A DNA stretch of 64,000 nucleotides from JACDER01 sp963842575 (lineage in GTDB: Bacteria; Actinomycetota; Thermoleophilia; Gaiellales; Gaiellaceae): positions 558,001-622,000 of the forward strand of contig CAWJGS010000010.1 in the NCBI GenBank assembly GCA_963842575.1, in the 5' to 3' direction. The notes beneath the pieces are model-generated. The model was not told where the DNA came from. It made no database searches and saw nothing but the letters and a program-made list of their open reading frames with translations. This document shows, in pieces, positions 28,171 through 35,703 of the stretch; the stretch's first letter is position 1, and every line of letters begins with the position of its first letter. The position numbers were made by a program, and so were the translations under genes.

Positions 28171-28425
28171 CCGCAGCACCCGCAGCCCGAGCGGTAGGTC
28201 GGGCCGCAGTCGTGGACGACGACCCGGTGGACGGTCCCGCAGCGGCAGCCGTGGTGGGACGGTGAATCCATCCAGATCGCGTTCTCCGCCATCCGCCGCG
28301 CCGTGACGACGCTGCCGCGGACGAGCCCGAGCGCGAGCCCCACGGCGCCCGCCGATCAGATCGGGAAAGGCCTCGCCGAGCTCCGCCGAGTCCTCGCAGT
28401 AGGGATCGCGGTGGTGCCCGTGCAT
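28167..28425 (-). CDS. Small His/Cys-rich membrane-segment protein, frameshifted
   Basis: Read from ATG 28425 (MHGHHRDPYCEDSAELGEAF) and, after removing one G from the GGCGGG run near 28350, continuing as DLIGGAVGLALGLVRGSVVT, then SHHGCRCGTVHRVVVHDCG and SGCGCCG before TGA at 28167. About 85 residues: His/Cys head, one glycine-rich hydrophobic helix, Cys-rich tail. The head resembles those of the paralogues at 25.5-25.9 kb. It starts 5 bases after the stop of the upstream repeat protein and overlaps the next ATG (ATGA). Without the repair only the last 41 residues form an open frame, which is why it is easily missed. Confidence 0.6.
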
Positions 28426-28430
28426 CGCCG

Positions 28431-29084
28431 CTACCCCGCGCTCACGGCGCTCTCGACGGCGGCCGGCTCCCGGTGGGCGAGCGAGAACCCGACCGGCGGC
28501 GCCCCGACCCGCAGGCCCGCACGAGCGGGCCGGTGCTTGCGCCGGCGGCGAGGCGGCTCGTGCACGATCGTCTCCGCGCTCTCCTCGCGGCATTCCACGG
28601 GAATGGCCGGGTTCCCGACGGCGGCCACCTCGCGGTAGCTCCGCTCGTGGCTCGAGGCCATCTCCCGGCGCGACTCGTCGTGCGGGTGGAGCACCGTCCG
28701 CCCGGTGACGTGCAGGCGGGCGAGCTCGAAGCCGAGCACGCGGGCGCGGATCGTGTACTCCGACGGCAGGACGAATTTCTGGTGCAGGCCAACCGCGAGC
28801 GAGGGGAAGCGGCGGACGTCGAGGGCGAGCTCCGGAACCTCCCCGAGGCTGAGGTTCACCGTCGGGAGATGCGTGACGTCGAAATGGTCGATCTTGACCG
28901 GATCGAGGTTCCGCACCTCGTCGACCCTGAGCGACTCGACCGTGATCGGGTCGATCTGGTTCAGCTCCTTGACGTGGATCGCCGCCGGCGCGATCTTCGA
29001 CACGCGGATCGGCTCGACCCCCGTGACCTCCCTGATGCGGATGGGGTCGATGTTCTTGACTTGCTTGACGTCGACGTCGCCCAT
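28431..29084 (-). CDS. Short-period repeat protein, possible beta-solenoid
   Basis: 217 residues. The first 80 are repeats of about 11-16 residues with hydrophobic-(D/E)-P-hydrophobic-x-hydrophobic cores: NIDPIRI, GVEPIRV, IAPAAIHV, QIDPITV, NLDPVKI, LPTVNL. Such spacing suggests stacked beta turns. Residues 80-140 are a globular part (VGLHQKFVLPSEYTIRARVL, FELARLHVTGRTVL), and the C-terminal 60 are basic and disordered-looking (PPRRRRKHRPAR). Very strong Shine-Dalgarno (AAAGGAGG) at 29090-29097. No cysteine-rich end. Could be a structural or scaffold element of the cluster. Family unknown. Confidence 0.75.
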   Translation of the reverse strand: MGDVDVKQVKNIDPIRIREVTGVEPIRVSKIAPAAIHVKELNQIDPITVESLRVDEVRNLDPVKIDHFDVTHLPTVNLSLGEVPELALDVRRFPSLAVGLHQKFVLPSEYTIRARVLGFELARLHVTGRTVLHPHDESRREMASSHERSYREVAAVGNPAIPVECREESAETIVHEPPRRRRKHRPARAGLRVGAPPVGFSLAHREPAAVESAVSAG

Positions 29085-29102
29085 TGCCTCGCCTCCTTTC
29101 GC

Positions 29103-29774
29103 CTAGTGGAGTCCCGGCCAGTCGTAGTTGATCTGCATGACCCTCGCGGTGTCGGCGGCCGTCTCGCCGTGGATCCGCGCCTCGATCGTGACCGCCTTTG
29201 TCCCGCCCGAGCCCGTCACGCGGTAGAGGAACGTGTCGGCGTGGCCGGACTGGAGCGCGCCGTCGACGCGCCAGTCGACCTGTGTCTCGTCGCTGTCACG
29301 GATGCGCGCCCGGAAGAGCTGCCAGGTGTTGCTCGGATCGATGTAGGCGTTGTCGTGACCGCTCGGGTAGTAGAGGTTCGCCAGCTTCGGCGTCACCTGG
29401 ATCGTCGGCACGGGGACCGGCCACGGGCCCCGGCCGACGAGCGTCACCCAGGCAAACGCCTTGCGCAGCGGATCCTCGACCAGCGTTGCGACGACGACGT
29501 CCGTGTGGCCGTCGAGCCCGGCCGAGAAGTCCGGCGCCGTGTACAGGCCGGTCGAGTCGATCGACCCGGCGCCCGGCCCGCCGCCGGGATCCAACACCTC
29601 CCAGCGCACCTCCGTCGAGCATGCGTTCAGGACGGTCGCCTCGAAGCGTTCCCGCGAGCTCGCCGGACTGGCCGCCCGCTCGTCGCCGAACGTGAGCTCG
29701 ACCCGCGGCGGCCACACCTCCACCTCCGGCCGGTGGCGCCGCGTGACGTGGTGGACGACCTCGACGTGCCTCAC
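29103..29774 (-). CDS. Uncharacterised protein with Ig-like repeats
   Basis: 223 residues, GTG 29774 overlapping the previous stop (GTGA). Contains PRVELTFGDERA and SIDSTGLYTAPDF, the latter being the hallmark phrase of bacterial Ig-like (Big) strands, then IQVTPKLANLYYPSGHDN and FRARIRDSDETQVDWRVDGA, and ends with IEARIHGETAADTARVMQIN. All-beta, no catalytic motif, no signal peptide. Likely a structural partner in the cluster. Confidence 0.7.
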   Translation of the reverse strand: MRHVEVVHHVTRRHRPEVEVWPPRVELTFGDERAASPASSRERFEATVLNACSTEVRWEVLDPGGGPGAGSIDSTGLYTAPDFSAGLDGHTDVVVATLVEDPLRKAFAWVTLVGRGPWPVPVPTIQVTPKLANLYYPSGHDNAYIDPSNTWQLFRARIRDSDETQVDWRVDGALQSGHADTFLYRVTGSGGTKAVTIEARIHGETAADTARVMQINYDWPGLH

Positions 29775-30169
29775 TCCGCCTCCTCTTCGAACTCGAGGTG
29801 AGCCCTCGCCACCCGCCCCGGCAGCGTCCCGTCGACGTCGATCTCCATCCGGCAGGAGATCCCGCCGTCGAGCCCGACTGACAGGCCCTCCGGCCCGACG
29901 AGCCCTTCGCAGCGCAGCTCCAGCTCCTCCAGCGCGAGATCGATGGGCTCGAGCTCGAGGTCGAACGGCCCGATCTCGCCGACCCGCTGAAGCCCGCCGA
30001 GGAACGGGATCGCAAGCCTGATCGGCACGCCGCTGACCCGAGCGCGCACGGGGCCGACCTTGGCCCGCAGCGCTCCCTCGGCACCGCACCGGATGCCGAT
30101 CGGCTCGCTGGTCGCGCGCACCTCGAACTTCGGGGAGCCGGCGATCGTCGCGTGCGCCTGGGTCTTCAC
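29771..30169 (-). CDS. Uncharacterised all-beta protein of the cluster
   Basis: 132 residues from GTG 30169. Alternating hydrophobic strands (FEVRATSEPIGIRC, VRARVSGVPIRLAIPFLGGL, FDLELEPIDLALEELELRCE) and an acidic end (LEFEEEAE). Three cysteines. Both ends overlap neighbours by GTGA junctions, so translation is tightly coupled. I find no recognisable family; the strand pattern resembles lipid-binding or jelly-roll shells only loosely. Confidence 0.65.
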   Translation of the reverse strand: MKTQAHATIAGSPKFEVRATSEPIGIRCGAEGALRAKVGPVRARVSGVPIRLAIPFLGGLQRVGEIGPFDLELEPIDLALEELELRCEGLVGPEGLSVGLDGGISCRMEIDVDGTLPGRVARAHLEFEEEAE

Positions 30170-30369
30170 GACTCCGCCTCCTCATAGGTCTCGGGCGGCC
30201 ATTTCCCGTCGCGGTACACCCGGCTCGCGAGGTCGCTGCAGAGCGCGTCCACCTTCTCGTTCAGCTCCTCGAACCCCTCGAGCGCGGTCGCCAGCTCCGT
30301 ACACGTGTCGCCGTCGACCTCGAAGTAGACGAGGGGCCCGAGCCGGATCCGAAGTGTCATCGTCGCCAT
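30166..30369 (-). CDS. Small acidic protein of the cluster
   Basis: 67 residues: MATMTLRIRLGPLVYFEVDG, then a coiled-coil-like helix TALEGFEELNEKVDALCSDL and an acidic tail. Overlaps the next gene by a GTGA junction. Two cysteines. Sits between a helical protein and an all-beta protein. No family recognised. Confidence 0.7.
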   Translation of the reverse strand: MATMTLRIRLGPLVYFEVDGDTCTELATALEGFEELNEKVDALCSDLASRVYRDGKWPPETYEEAES

Positions 30370-30377
30370 CGCCGCTC

Positions 30378-30953
30378 CTATTCGTCGGGGTCGGGTCGGT
30401 TGCCGTTCTGTCCGTTGCGCCGCGCGTGGCCGTCGAGGCTCGCGTCCAGGTCCTGGATCGTCTGGAGCAGGCCGTCGAGCGAGGAGAGGACGACCTGGAG
30501 CGTCGCGCGCTCGCGCTCCTCCAGGCCGTTGTAGGCGCTGTCGATGCTCGCCTTCAGCTTGCGGCCCTCCTCCGACTCGCGGAACTCGCGTCCGCGCTCG
30601 CGGATGACGCTGCCGAACTGGTCGATCACGGACAGGACGCCGAACAGGATGTCGCTCGGGTCCCTAGCCATCTCGCCGTCCTGCGTCTCGGTCGGCCGGC
30701 AGACCGGGCACGCCTGGTCGCGCACCTGCTCGGGGAGCTGCCACAGGCCGTAGAGCGCGGTGCGCGAGCCGGCCGGGATCGCGCGGCAGCCGTTGCGATG
30801 GACGCGCCCGACGACCGTGTCGAACTGGAAGGGCGCGCCCGCCGCCTCCCTGCGGTTGTCGATCCTGAGCAGCGGGCGCGGCTCGGGCTGCAGGTGCTGA
30901 AGCTCCTGCAGCTTCAGGGCGAGCACGTCGGCTATGGGCTCCGCCGCGGCCAC
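30378..30953 (-). CDS. Uncharacterised protein: Cys-containing N-terminal half, helical C-terminal half
   Basis: 191 residues from GTG 30953, or a 97-residue protein from the internal ATG 30671, which has AGGA seven bases upstream. The N-terminal half holds VHRNGCRAIPAGSRTALYGL and QACPVCRP, with spaced cysteines that could bind zinc. The C-terminal half is helical (DILFGVLSVIDQFGSVIRER, then LKASIDSAYNGLEERERATL, LLQTIQDLDASLDG). Starts 6 bases after the prenyl synthase stop. One protein or two cannot be decided. Family unknown. Confidence 0.65.
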   Translation of the reverse strand: MAAAEPIADVLALKLQELQHLQPEPRPLLRIDNRREAAGAPFQFDTVVGRVHRNGCRAIPAGSRTALYGLWQLPEQVRDQACPVCRPTETQDGEMARDPSDILFGVLSVIDQFGSVIRERGREFRESEEGRKLKASIDSAYNGLEERERATLQVVLSSLDGLLQTIQDLDASLDGHARRNGQNGNRPDPDE

Positions 30954-30959
30954 CCACGC

Positions 30960-31958
30960 CTACTCGTAGACCGCCCAGAGGGAGTCGCTCCGCCGCTTCT
31001 CGACCCTGTGTTTCTCGAGCCGCGTGACGAAGTACCGGGTCAGGAAGGCGATCATCAGGTCGCGGCCGGAGTTCGGGGGAAGCCCGGCGTGGAGACGCGC
31101 AATGTGCTCGACGAAGATCCTCCGCAGCGTCGCGGCGGGGGCGCGGATCTGGTTCAGGTACGTGAGCCGTCCGTGCCGCAGATCCGAGTAGCAGTCCCCG
31201 TGGTCGTCGATGTGCATGATCAGCGCGCCCGCGGTGAAGAGGTACGGGAGGATCGAGAGCTCGATCTCGGGCGCGACGAAGCCGGTCAGGACGGTGATCG
31301 CGTGACCGCTGCGATCGCGCGCGGTCTGCTTGAGGAGGGAGAGCTGCTTGCGGCGCGGGAGGAGCTCGACGGCGCCGGCCAGCCGCAGCTCCACGTCGCG
31401 CCGCTGTGCCTCGAACAGGAGGAGGATCGCCTGCCGCAGGATCGGGTCGAGCACGTCCCGCTCGGCGAACAGGCGGCTGACGATCGCGTAGAAGAGCTGC
31501 TCGCGCGCCGTCCGGACGTCGAACCAGCCGGTCTTCAGCATCACCTCGATCCGCTGGAGGTACTCGCGGGTCGCGTCGGGGCCGAAGTCGTCGATGAAGC
31601 TGTCGGCGAGAAAGCAGCAGACGCCGTAGAGGCTCCCGATCGTCCGCCTGCGCTCGTCGTAGGGGTAGCCGGCGATCTCGCAGCACGCGTGCCCGACGAG
31701 CGTCATCTTCGTGCTCAGCTCGAGCATCTTGCGGTACTCGTCGTCGGGCGCCTCGAGGAGTGCCGGATAGTGCGCCCGGACGGGCTCTTCGACGGTGGCG
31801 ACGACGCTTTCGCGGTAGCCGCGGAGCAGGGCGTCGACCTGGTCGATCACGTCGGGGGCCGGCTGCCACGCCGCATCCGCGACGCCGAACGAGGGGAAAC
31901 CCCCGTGGCCGGGGGCTGGAGCCGCTTCCGCAGGACGATTGTGAACGTCCCTGCCCAC
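30960..31958 (-). CDS. Polyprenyl-synthase-like class I isoprenoid enzyme
   Basis: 332 residues, all-helical. The second aspartate motif is clear: MHIDDHGDCYSDLRHGRLTY with DDxxD at about D251-D255 and the G-R-L-T-Y that follows it in chain-elongating synthases. The first motif is atypical: LADSFIDDFGPDATREY (about 118-132) instead of DDxxD. The N-terminal GGKR pyrophosphate-binding block of trans-prenyl synthases is not seen. So it is a divergent member: chain elongation, cyclisation, or transfer of a prenyl group are all possible. First gene of the minus-strand cluster; GTG 31958, divergent from the acyl-CoA dehydrogenase with 73 bases between. Confidence 0.8.
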   Translation of the reverse strand: MGRDVHNRPAEAAPAPGHGGFPSFGVADAAWQPAPDVIDQVDALLRGYRESVVATVEEPVRAHYPALLEAPDDEYRKMLELSTKMTLVGHACCEIAGYPYDERRRTIGSLYGVCCFLADSFIDDFGPDATREYLQRIEVMLKTGWFDVRTAREQLFYAIVSRLFAERDVLDPILRQAILLLFEAQRRDVELRLAGAVELLPRRKQLSLLKQTARDRSGHAITVLTGFVAPEIELSILPYLFTAGALIMHIDDHGDCYSDLRHGRLTYLNQIRAPAATLRRIFVEHIARLHAGLPPNSGRDLMIAFLTRYFVTRLEKHRVEKRRSDSLWAVYE

Positions 31959-32031
31959 GGCAAGCCTCCTCGCCTGCCTCGCTCTCCCTTGCGCGCGCGA
32001 GTATAACCCTGTGCGGACTTAGGATGAGCCG

Positions 32032-32720
32032 ATGGCGCTGACCGCGCAGCACGGGTCGGTCGCGAACGTGCCGCCGCCCCTCGAGGACTACAACCTGTTC
32101 CTCTCGAACCGGCCGCTGGTCGAGGCGCTCGAGCGCTGGGGAACGCCTGAGGCCGTGGCTGAAGCCTCGGTCCTCGGCGAGCTTCTGGGCCGCGCGGAGA
32201 CGCTGCGTTTGGGCGATCTGGCGAACGACCATCCGCCCGTCCTGCGTGAGGACGGCGAGGTCGAGTTCCATCCCGCGTGGCACGAGTTGCTGCGGATCGG
32301 CCGCGAGGCCGGGCTGACCGGGCTCGGCTGGGACGAGACGCCTGCGGGGCATGTCGCGCGGGCGGCGATGTTCATGACGCTCTCGCAGGTCGAGGCCGGG
32401 GTCGGGTGTCCGCTGTCGATGACGCATGCGGCCGTGCCGGCGCTGCGGACGACGCCCGCGCTGGCGGCGGAGTGGGAGCCGCGGTTGGTCTCGCGTTCTG
32501 CCGACGGAGCCTGGTGCGGGATGTCGATGACCGAGCGGCAGGGCGGCTCGGACGTCCGCGCGAATCTCATGCGCGCCGAGCCGGCCGGCGACGGCGCCGA
32601 CGGCGCACGCTCCACGGCGAGAAGTGGTTCTGCTCGGCGCCTTTCTCGGACGCATTGATGTCGGTGATCGCCATGTGGGTGTCTATGAGACTACCAGATG
32701 GTAGTCCTATGGACTACTGA
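32032..32720 (+). pseudogene. Truncated acyl-CoA dehydrogenase, AidB-like
   Basis: N-terminal 230 residues of an AidB-type acyl-CoA dehydrogenase: NLFLSNRPLVEALERWG, GVGCPLSMTHAAVPALR, WCGMSMTERQGGSDVRANL, and after a slip near 32600 LHGEKWFCSAPFSDALMS. A complete enzyme is about 540 residues; here the frame ends at 32718-32720 beside a short palindrome, before the C-terminal helical domain with the catalytic base. Nothing downstream continues it, since the next gene is on the other strand. So it is a broken gene, or the rest was replaced. Confidence 0.75.
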
Positions 32721-32742
32721 ACGTGCGTCTGCTGGACGCGCG

Positions 32743-33084
32743 TCAGCAGGTGAGATGGAGCGCCGCGGCCGTCCGGCCCGGGTCGAGCTCTCCGTAGCGC
32801 CGCACCGCTTCTTCCGTCGGCAGCGCCTCGACCTCGACACCTCGCTCCGTCAGCTCGTCGAGCGTCTTCGGGTCGGGACGGAGCTGGCCGTACGCCCCCG
32901 TCCCGACGATCAGGTGCGCCGGGAGCTCCTCGAGCACCTCTTCCAGGTCTGCGAGTACGAGACCGTGCCCCTCGGCTCGCCACCAGTTCGTGAGCACGCG
33001 CTCGGGCAGGACGATCACGTCCTTCGTCTGCTCCTCGCCGTCCACGAGGACGCGGCCGAAGCGATACCCCTCGATCCGCGCCAT
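32743..33084 (-). CDS. Mth938/NDUFAF3-domain protein
   Basis: 113 residues: IEGYRFGRVLVDGEEQTKDV, LPAHLIVGTGAYGQLRPDPK, TEEAVRRYGELDPGRTAAAL. These are the conserved strands and the G-T-G turn of the Mth938-like (DUF498) fold; the mitochondrial homologue assists complex I assembly, bacterial members have no fixed role. Its ATG overlaps the stop of the upstream secreted protein by one base. Confidence 0.88.
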   Translation of the reverse strand: MARIEGYRFGRVLVDGEEQTKDVIVLPERVLTNWWRAEGHGLVLADLEEVLEELPAHLIVGTGAYGQLRPDPKTLDELTERGVEVEALPTEEAVRRYGELDPGRTAAALHLTC

Positions 33085-33585
33085 CAGTGGAAGCTTGCCA
33101 GCGCGAAGGTGCGCGGGCCGGCGATCGAGGTCTCCGAGTAGCGCACCGGGCCGACGCGCGGGCAGAACGTCATTCCGAGCAGGCCGGCGTCGGCCACTCC
33201 GACGGCCTCGAACGCGAACCGCGTGCAGCCGCGGTAGCGCTTGCCGGCGTGGTCGCGCGCGGTCGCCGTCTTCGAGACGAGGCGCACCTCGACCCTCCGC
33301 CACAGCGGCGTCCCGGACAGGGCAACCGTGTAGGACGTCTTCGCCGGCGCGCCGAAGCGGAACCAGTCCTCCCAGCGGCCGTCACCGCGATCCCAGGCCT
33401 GCACCGTCTTCCCCATCGCGCCGCACGCGCAGGTCGCCGGCGCCGGGGAAGCCGTGCAGGACGCGGCCGGCGCGCACCGCCATCGACGAGGCCGCGCCGG
33501 AGTCGACGTCCCGGAACGTCCAGTGCGTTCCCGGCGCGAGCGGGAAGAGCATCGAGGCGGCCACGGCGACGAGCGCGAGGTGCAT
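33084..33585 (-). CDS. Uncharacterised secreted protein, frameshifted
   Basis: N-terminal signal segment HLALVAVAASMLFPLAPG followed by THWTFRDVDSGAASSMAVRA; a one-base slip near 33430 leads to GKTVQAWDRGDGRWEDWFRF, TSYTVALSGTPLWRRVEVRL and RYRGCTRFAFEAVGVADAG. About 166 residues, all-beta, with one Cys pair. No known family. Co-transcribed with the Mth938-like gene. Confidence 0.6.
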
Positions 33586-33601
33586 GCCCGAAGACTAGAG
33601 A

Positions 33602-33630
33602 GGCGGCGGGTTCCGCAGTGACCCGCCGCC
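33602..33630. other. Perfect 10-bp hairpin between divergent genes
   Basis: GGCGGCGGGT and ACCCGCCGCC separated by 9 bases. It lies between the secreted-protein start (33585) and the deacetylase start (33774), with no T-run, so it is not a standard terminator. Could be an operator or a leader structure. The rest of 33586-33773 shows no gene with a usable start codon. Confidence 0.35.
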
Positions 33631-33773
33631 CCAGGGCCCTGCTCCTCGGATTTCCTTTGGGGGAGAGGCCGTGTCACCGAGCAGCGACACGTCCGAGCAG
33701 GGCTCCGCTACACCCGATATTCGTACGAGGTCGCCGTACGGTTCGGCTACGCAGGTAAGAAGATGGTCTCGAC

Positions 33774-34472
33774 GTGAAGGTCATGGCCCTTGTCACAGCG
33801 ATCGCAGCTGTTTTCGCCGGCGGCTCGGCGCGTTCCGACTACCCGATCTACTGCGGCGGGCATGTGGGCCGCTACGTCGCGCTCACCTTCGACGACGGGC
33901 CGGGAACGACGACGCCGCAGGTCATCCGCACGCTCCGCCGCTACCACGCGCGCGCGACCTTCTTCGTCCTCGGCCGGAACGTCGCCGGGCGCGCGGGCCT
34001 GATCAGGCAGGAGAAGGCGCTGGGCGAGGTCGGCAACCACTCGTGGTCGCATCCCGACCTGTCCAGGTACTCGGCGGCCGGCGTCGCGCAGCAGCTCTCG
34101 AGCACGCAGGCGGCCATCCGGCGCGCCGGCGTCCCCCGCCCCACCGTCTTCCGCCCGCCGTACGGGGCGACGAACGCGACGGTCAACGCCGAGGCGAAGG
34201 CCCTCGGCCTGAAGACGATTCTCTGGTCGATCGACTCCTACGACTCGCGCGGCTACTCCACGGCGAACATCGCGCACACGGTGCTGAAGCTCGTCCAGCC
34301 GGGCGCGATCGTCCTCATGCACGACGTCATCCCCGCTACGGCGCGAGCGCTCCCGCGCATCCTCCGCATCGTCAAGGCGCGCAAGTTCACGCTCGTCACC
34401 GTGAGCGAGCTGCTGAAGCGCGACCCGCCCTCCCTGGCGCAGTTGAAGCAGGGATTCCCGGGCTGTTACTAG
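33774..34472 (+). CDS. Polysaccharide deacetylase (CE4, NodB domain), secreted
   Basis: 232 residues from GTG 33774. Signal-like start VMALVTAIAAVFAGGSARS. The five CE4 motifs are visible: VALTFDDGPGTTTPQVIRTL (motif 1, catalytic Asp), GNHSWSHPDL (motif 2, His pair for the metal), TVFRPPYGATN (motif 3), ILWSIDSYDSRGY (motif 4), IVLMHDVI (motif 5). It removes N-acetyl groups from peptidoglycan or a surface polysaccharide. Divergent from the secreted protein upstream. Confidence 0.92.
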   Translation: MKVMALVTAIAAVFAGGSARSDYPIYCGGHVGRYVALTFDDGPGTTTPQVIRTLRRYHARATFFVLGRNVAGRAGLIRQEKALGEVGNHSWSHPDLSRYSAAGVAQQLSSTQAAIRRAGVPRPTVFRPPYGATNATVNAEAKALGLKTILWSIDSYDSRGYSTANIAHTVLKLVQPGAIVLMHDVIPATARALPRILRIVKARKFTLVTVSELLKRDPPSLAQLKQGFPGCY

Positions 34473-35272
34473 GGCTTCTTCAGCAGCAGCTTCGCGCAGC
34501 TCGTCTTGCTCGCGTTGCCCGCCTTGTCGGTCGCGAGCACGCAGAAGCGGTACTTGCCGGGGACGATCGCCCGCGGCACGCGCCAGGAGACCGACTGGAC
34601 GGAGCCGCGCGCGCCCACGTTCCGCATCGGCATCCCCAGGTTCGCGTACAGCGCGTACCGCGTCCCGTAGACGCGCACGAGCGCGCGCGCCTTCCCGCTG
34701 TTGTCGGAGACGCGGAAGCGGAGCTTCGTCTTCTTCCCGAGCTTCGCGCTCGTCGCGAGCGCGCGGGTGGTCGGCGCGCGCTGGTCTCCCGTCTTCGGCG
34801 TGAGCGAGTCCCGCAACGCGTTCACGCCGGCGGTCGCCGTCTTGGTCAGCTCGTCCACCGTCCCCGCGTGAACGGGCACGTGCGAGAGGACTCGCTGGAG
34901 CCCGGGGATCTTGTCCTCCTCCTTGACGTACACGCCGAATCCGGACGGCATCGCGATCACCAGCGGACCGGTGAGGATGCCGCTCAGCTCGGAGGCGAGG
35001 AAGCGCGCGTACGTCACCGGCTTGTTGAAGAGCTGCGGGACGGCGCCGAGGTCGAACTCGTTCCAGATGGCGGCCACCTTGATCGGACGGCCCTGCGCGC
35101 GCGCCACGTCGGTCGCCTGCTGGAGTTTTGCGATGAGCGGCTTGTTCGTCTCCTGGAAGGAAGTGAAGACGTCGGTGAAGTAGAGGACGTCGCTGGCGGG
35201 ATCGCCGTCCGCGCGCGCGACCGCGGGCAGCAGGAGGAGCACGGCCAGCGAGACGACGAGGTAATACCGCAC
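34469..35272 (-). CDS. Secreted TPM-like protein, paralogue of the one at 41.6 kb
   Basis: 267 residues from GTG 35272 (the frame stays open to 35302). Signal peptide YYLVVSLAVLLLLPAVARA, then DGDPASDVLYFTDVFTSFQE, GRPIKVAAIWNEFDLGAVPQ, LTGPLVIAMPSGFGVYV. These three blocks recur in the protein at 41580-42203 with the same order, so they are paralogues. The C-terminal 90 residues (KTKLRFRVSDNSGKARALVR, KYRFCVLATDKAGNAS) form an extra Ig-like domain absent from the other copy. No catalytic residues seen. Overlaps the deacetylase stop by 4 bases. Confidence 0.75.
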   Translation of the reverse strand: MRYYLVVSLAVLLLLPAVARADGDPASDVLYFTDVFTSFQETNKPLIAKLQQATDVARAQGRPIKVAAIWNEFDLGAVPQLFNKPVTYARFLASELSGILTGPLVIAMPSGFGVYVKEEDKIPGLQRVLSHVPVHAGTVDELTKTATAGVNALRDSLTPKTGDQRAPTTRALATSAKLGKKTKLRFRVSDNSGKARALVRVYGTRYALYANLGMPMRNVGARGSVQSVSWRVPRAIVPGKYRFCVLATDKAGNASKTSCAKLLLKKP

Positions 35273-35295
35273 CGCCGCACGATACTTATACGGTG

Positions 35296-35682
35296 ATGAC
35301 ACGTTTCCAGGTGAGCGAGCGCCTGTACGGCGGGCCGTATCCGGAGGAGATCCCGCCGGACGTCGACTTCGTCGTCGACCTGACCGAGGACGGCGAGCTC
35401 ACTCCGTACCCGTGCCAGTGCGAGCGGCGTCGGCTGCCGATCCGCGACTTCGGCGTTCCGACGCATGAGGAGCTGCGCCGGATCCTGAACACGATCGACG
35501 ACGCACTCGGCTACGGGCGGACGGTCTTCGTCCACTGCCGAGGGGGGATCGGCCGGACAGGGACGGTGCTCGGCGCCTGGCTGCGCCGGCACGGGCACTC
35601 CGCGGAAGAGACGCTCGAGAAGCTCGGAGGTCGCCCGGAGACGGACGAGCAGCGCGAGCTGATCCGAAGTTGGCACGGATAG
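35296..35682 (+). CDS. Dual-specificity/tyrosine-type protein phosphatase
   Basis: 128 residues. The P-loop VFVHCRGGIGRTGTVLGAWL holds the catalytic Cys and Arg (C-x5-R) of the DSP/PTP family, and VDFVVDLTEDGEL with PIRDFGVPTHEEL are the preceding strands with the general-acid aspartate. The N-terminal RFQVSERLYGGPYPEE is the usual 'surface/phosphatase' start. ATG 35296 (a GTG lies just before it). Substrate unknown. Confidence 0.9.
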   Translation: MTRFQVSERLYGGPYPEEIPPDVDFVVDLTEDGELTPYPCQCERRRLPIRDFGVPTHEELRRILNTIDDALGYGRTVFVHCRGGIGRTGTVLGAWLRRHGHSAEETLEKLGGRPETDEQRELIRSWHG

Positions 35683-35703
35683 TCGCGCGAGGGAGCTCGG
35701 CGG

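Noticed and set aside
33619..33777. Open frame reading into the deacetylase start
   Set aside because: No ATG, GTG or TTG in that frame before its end; more likely a leader region.
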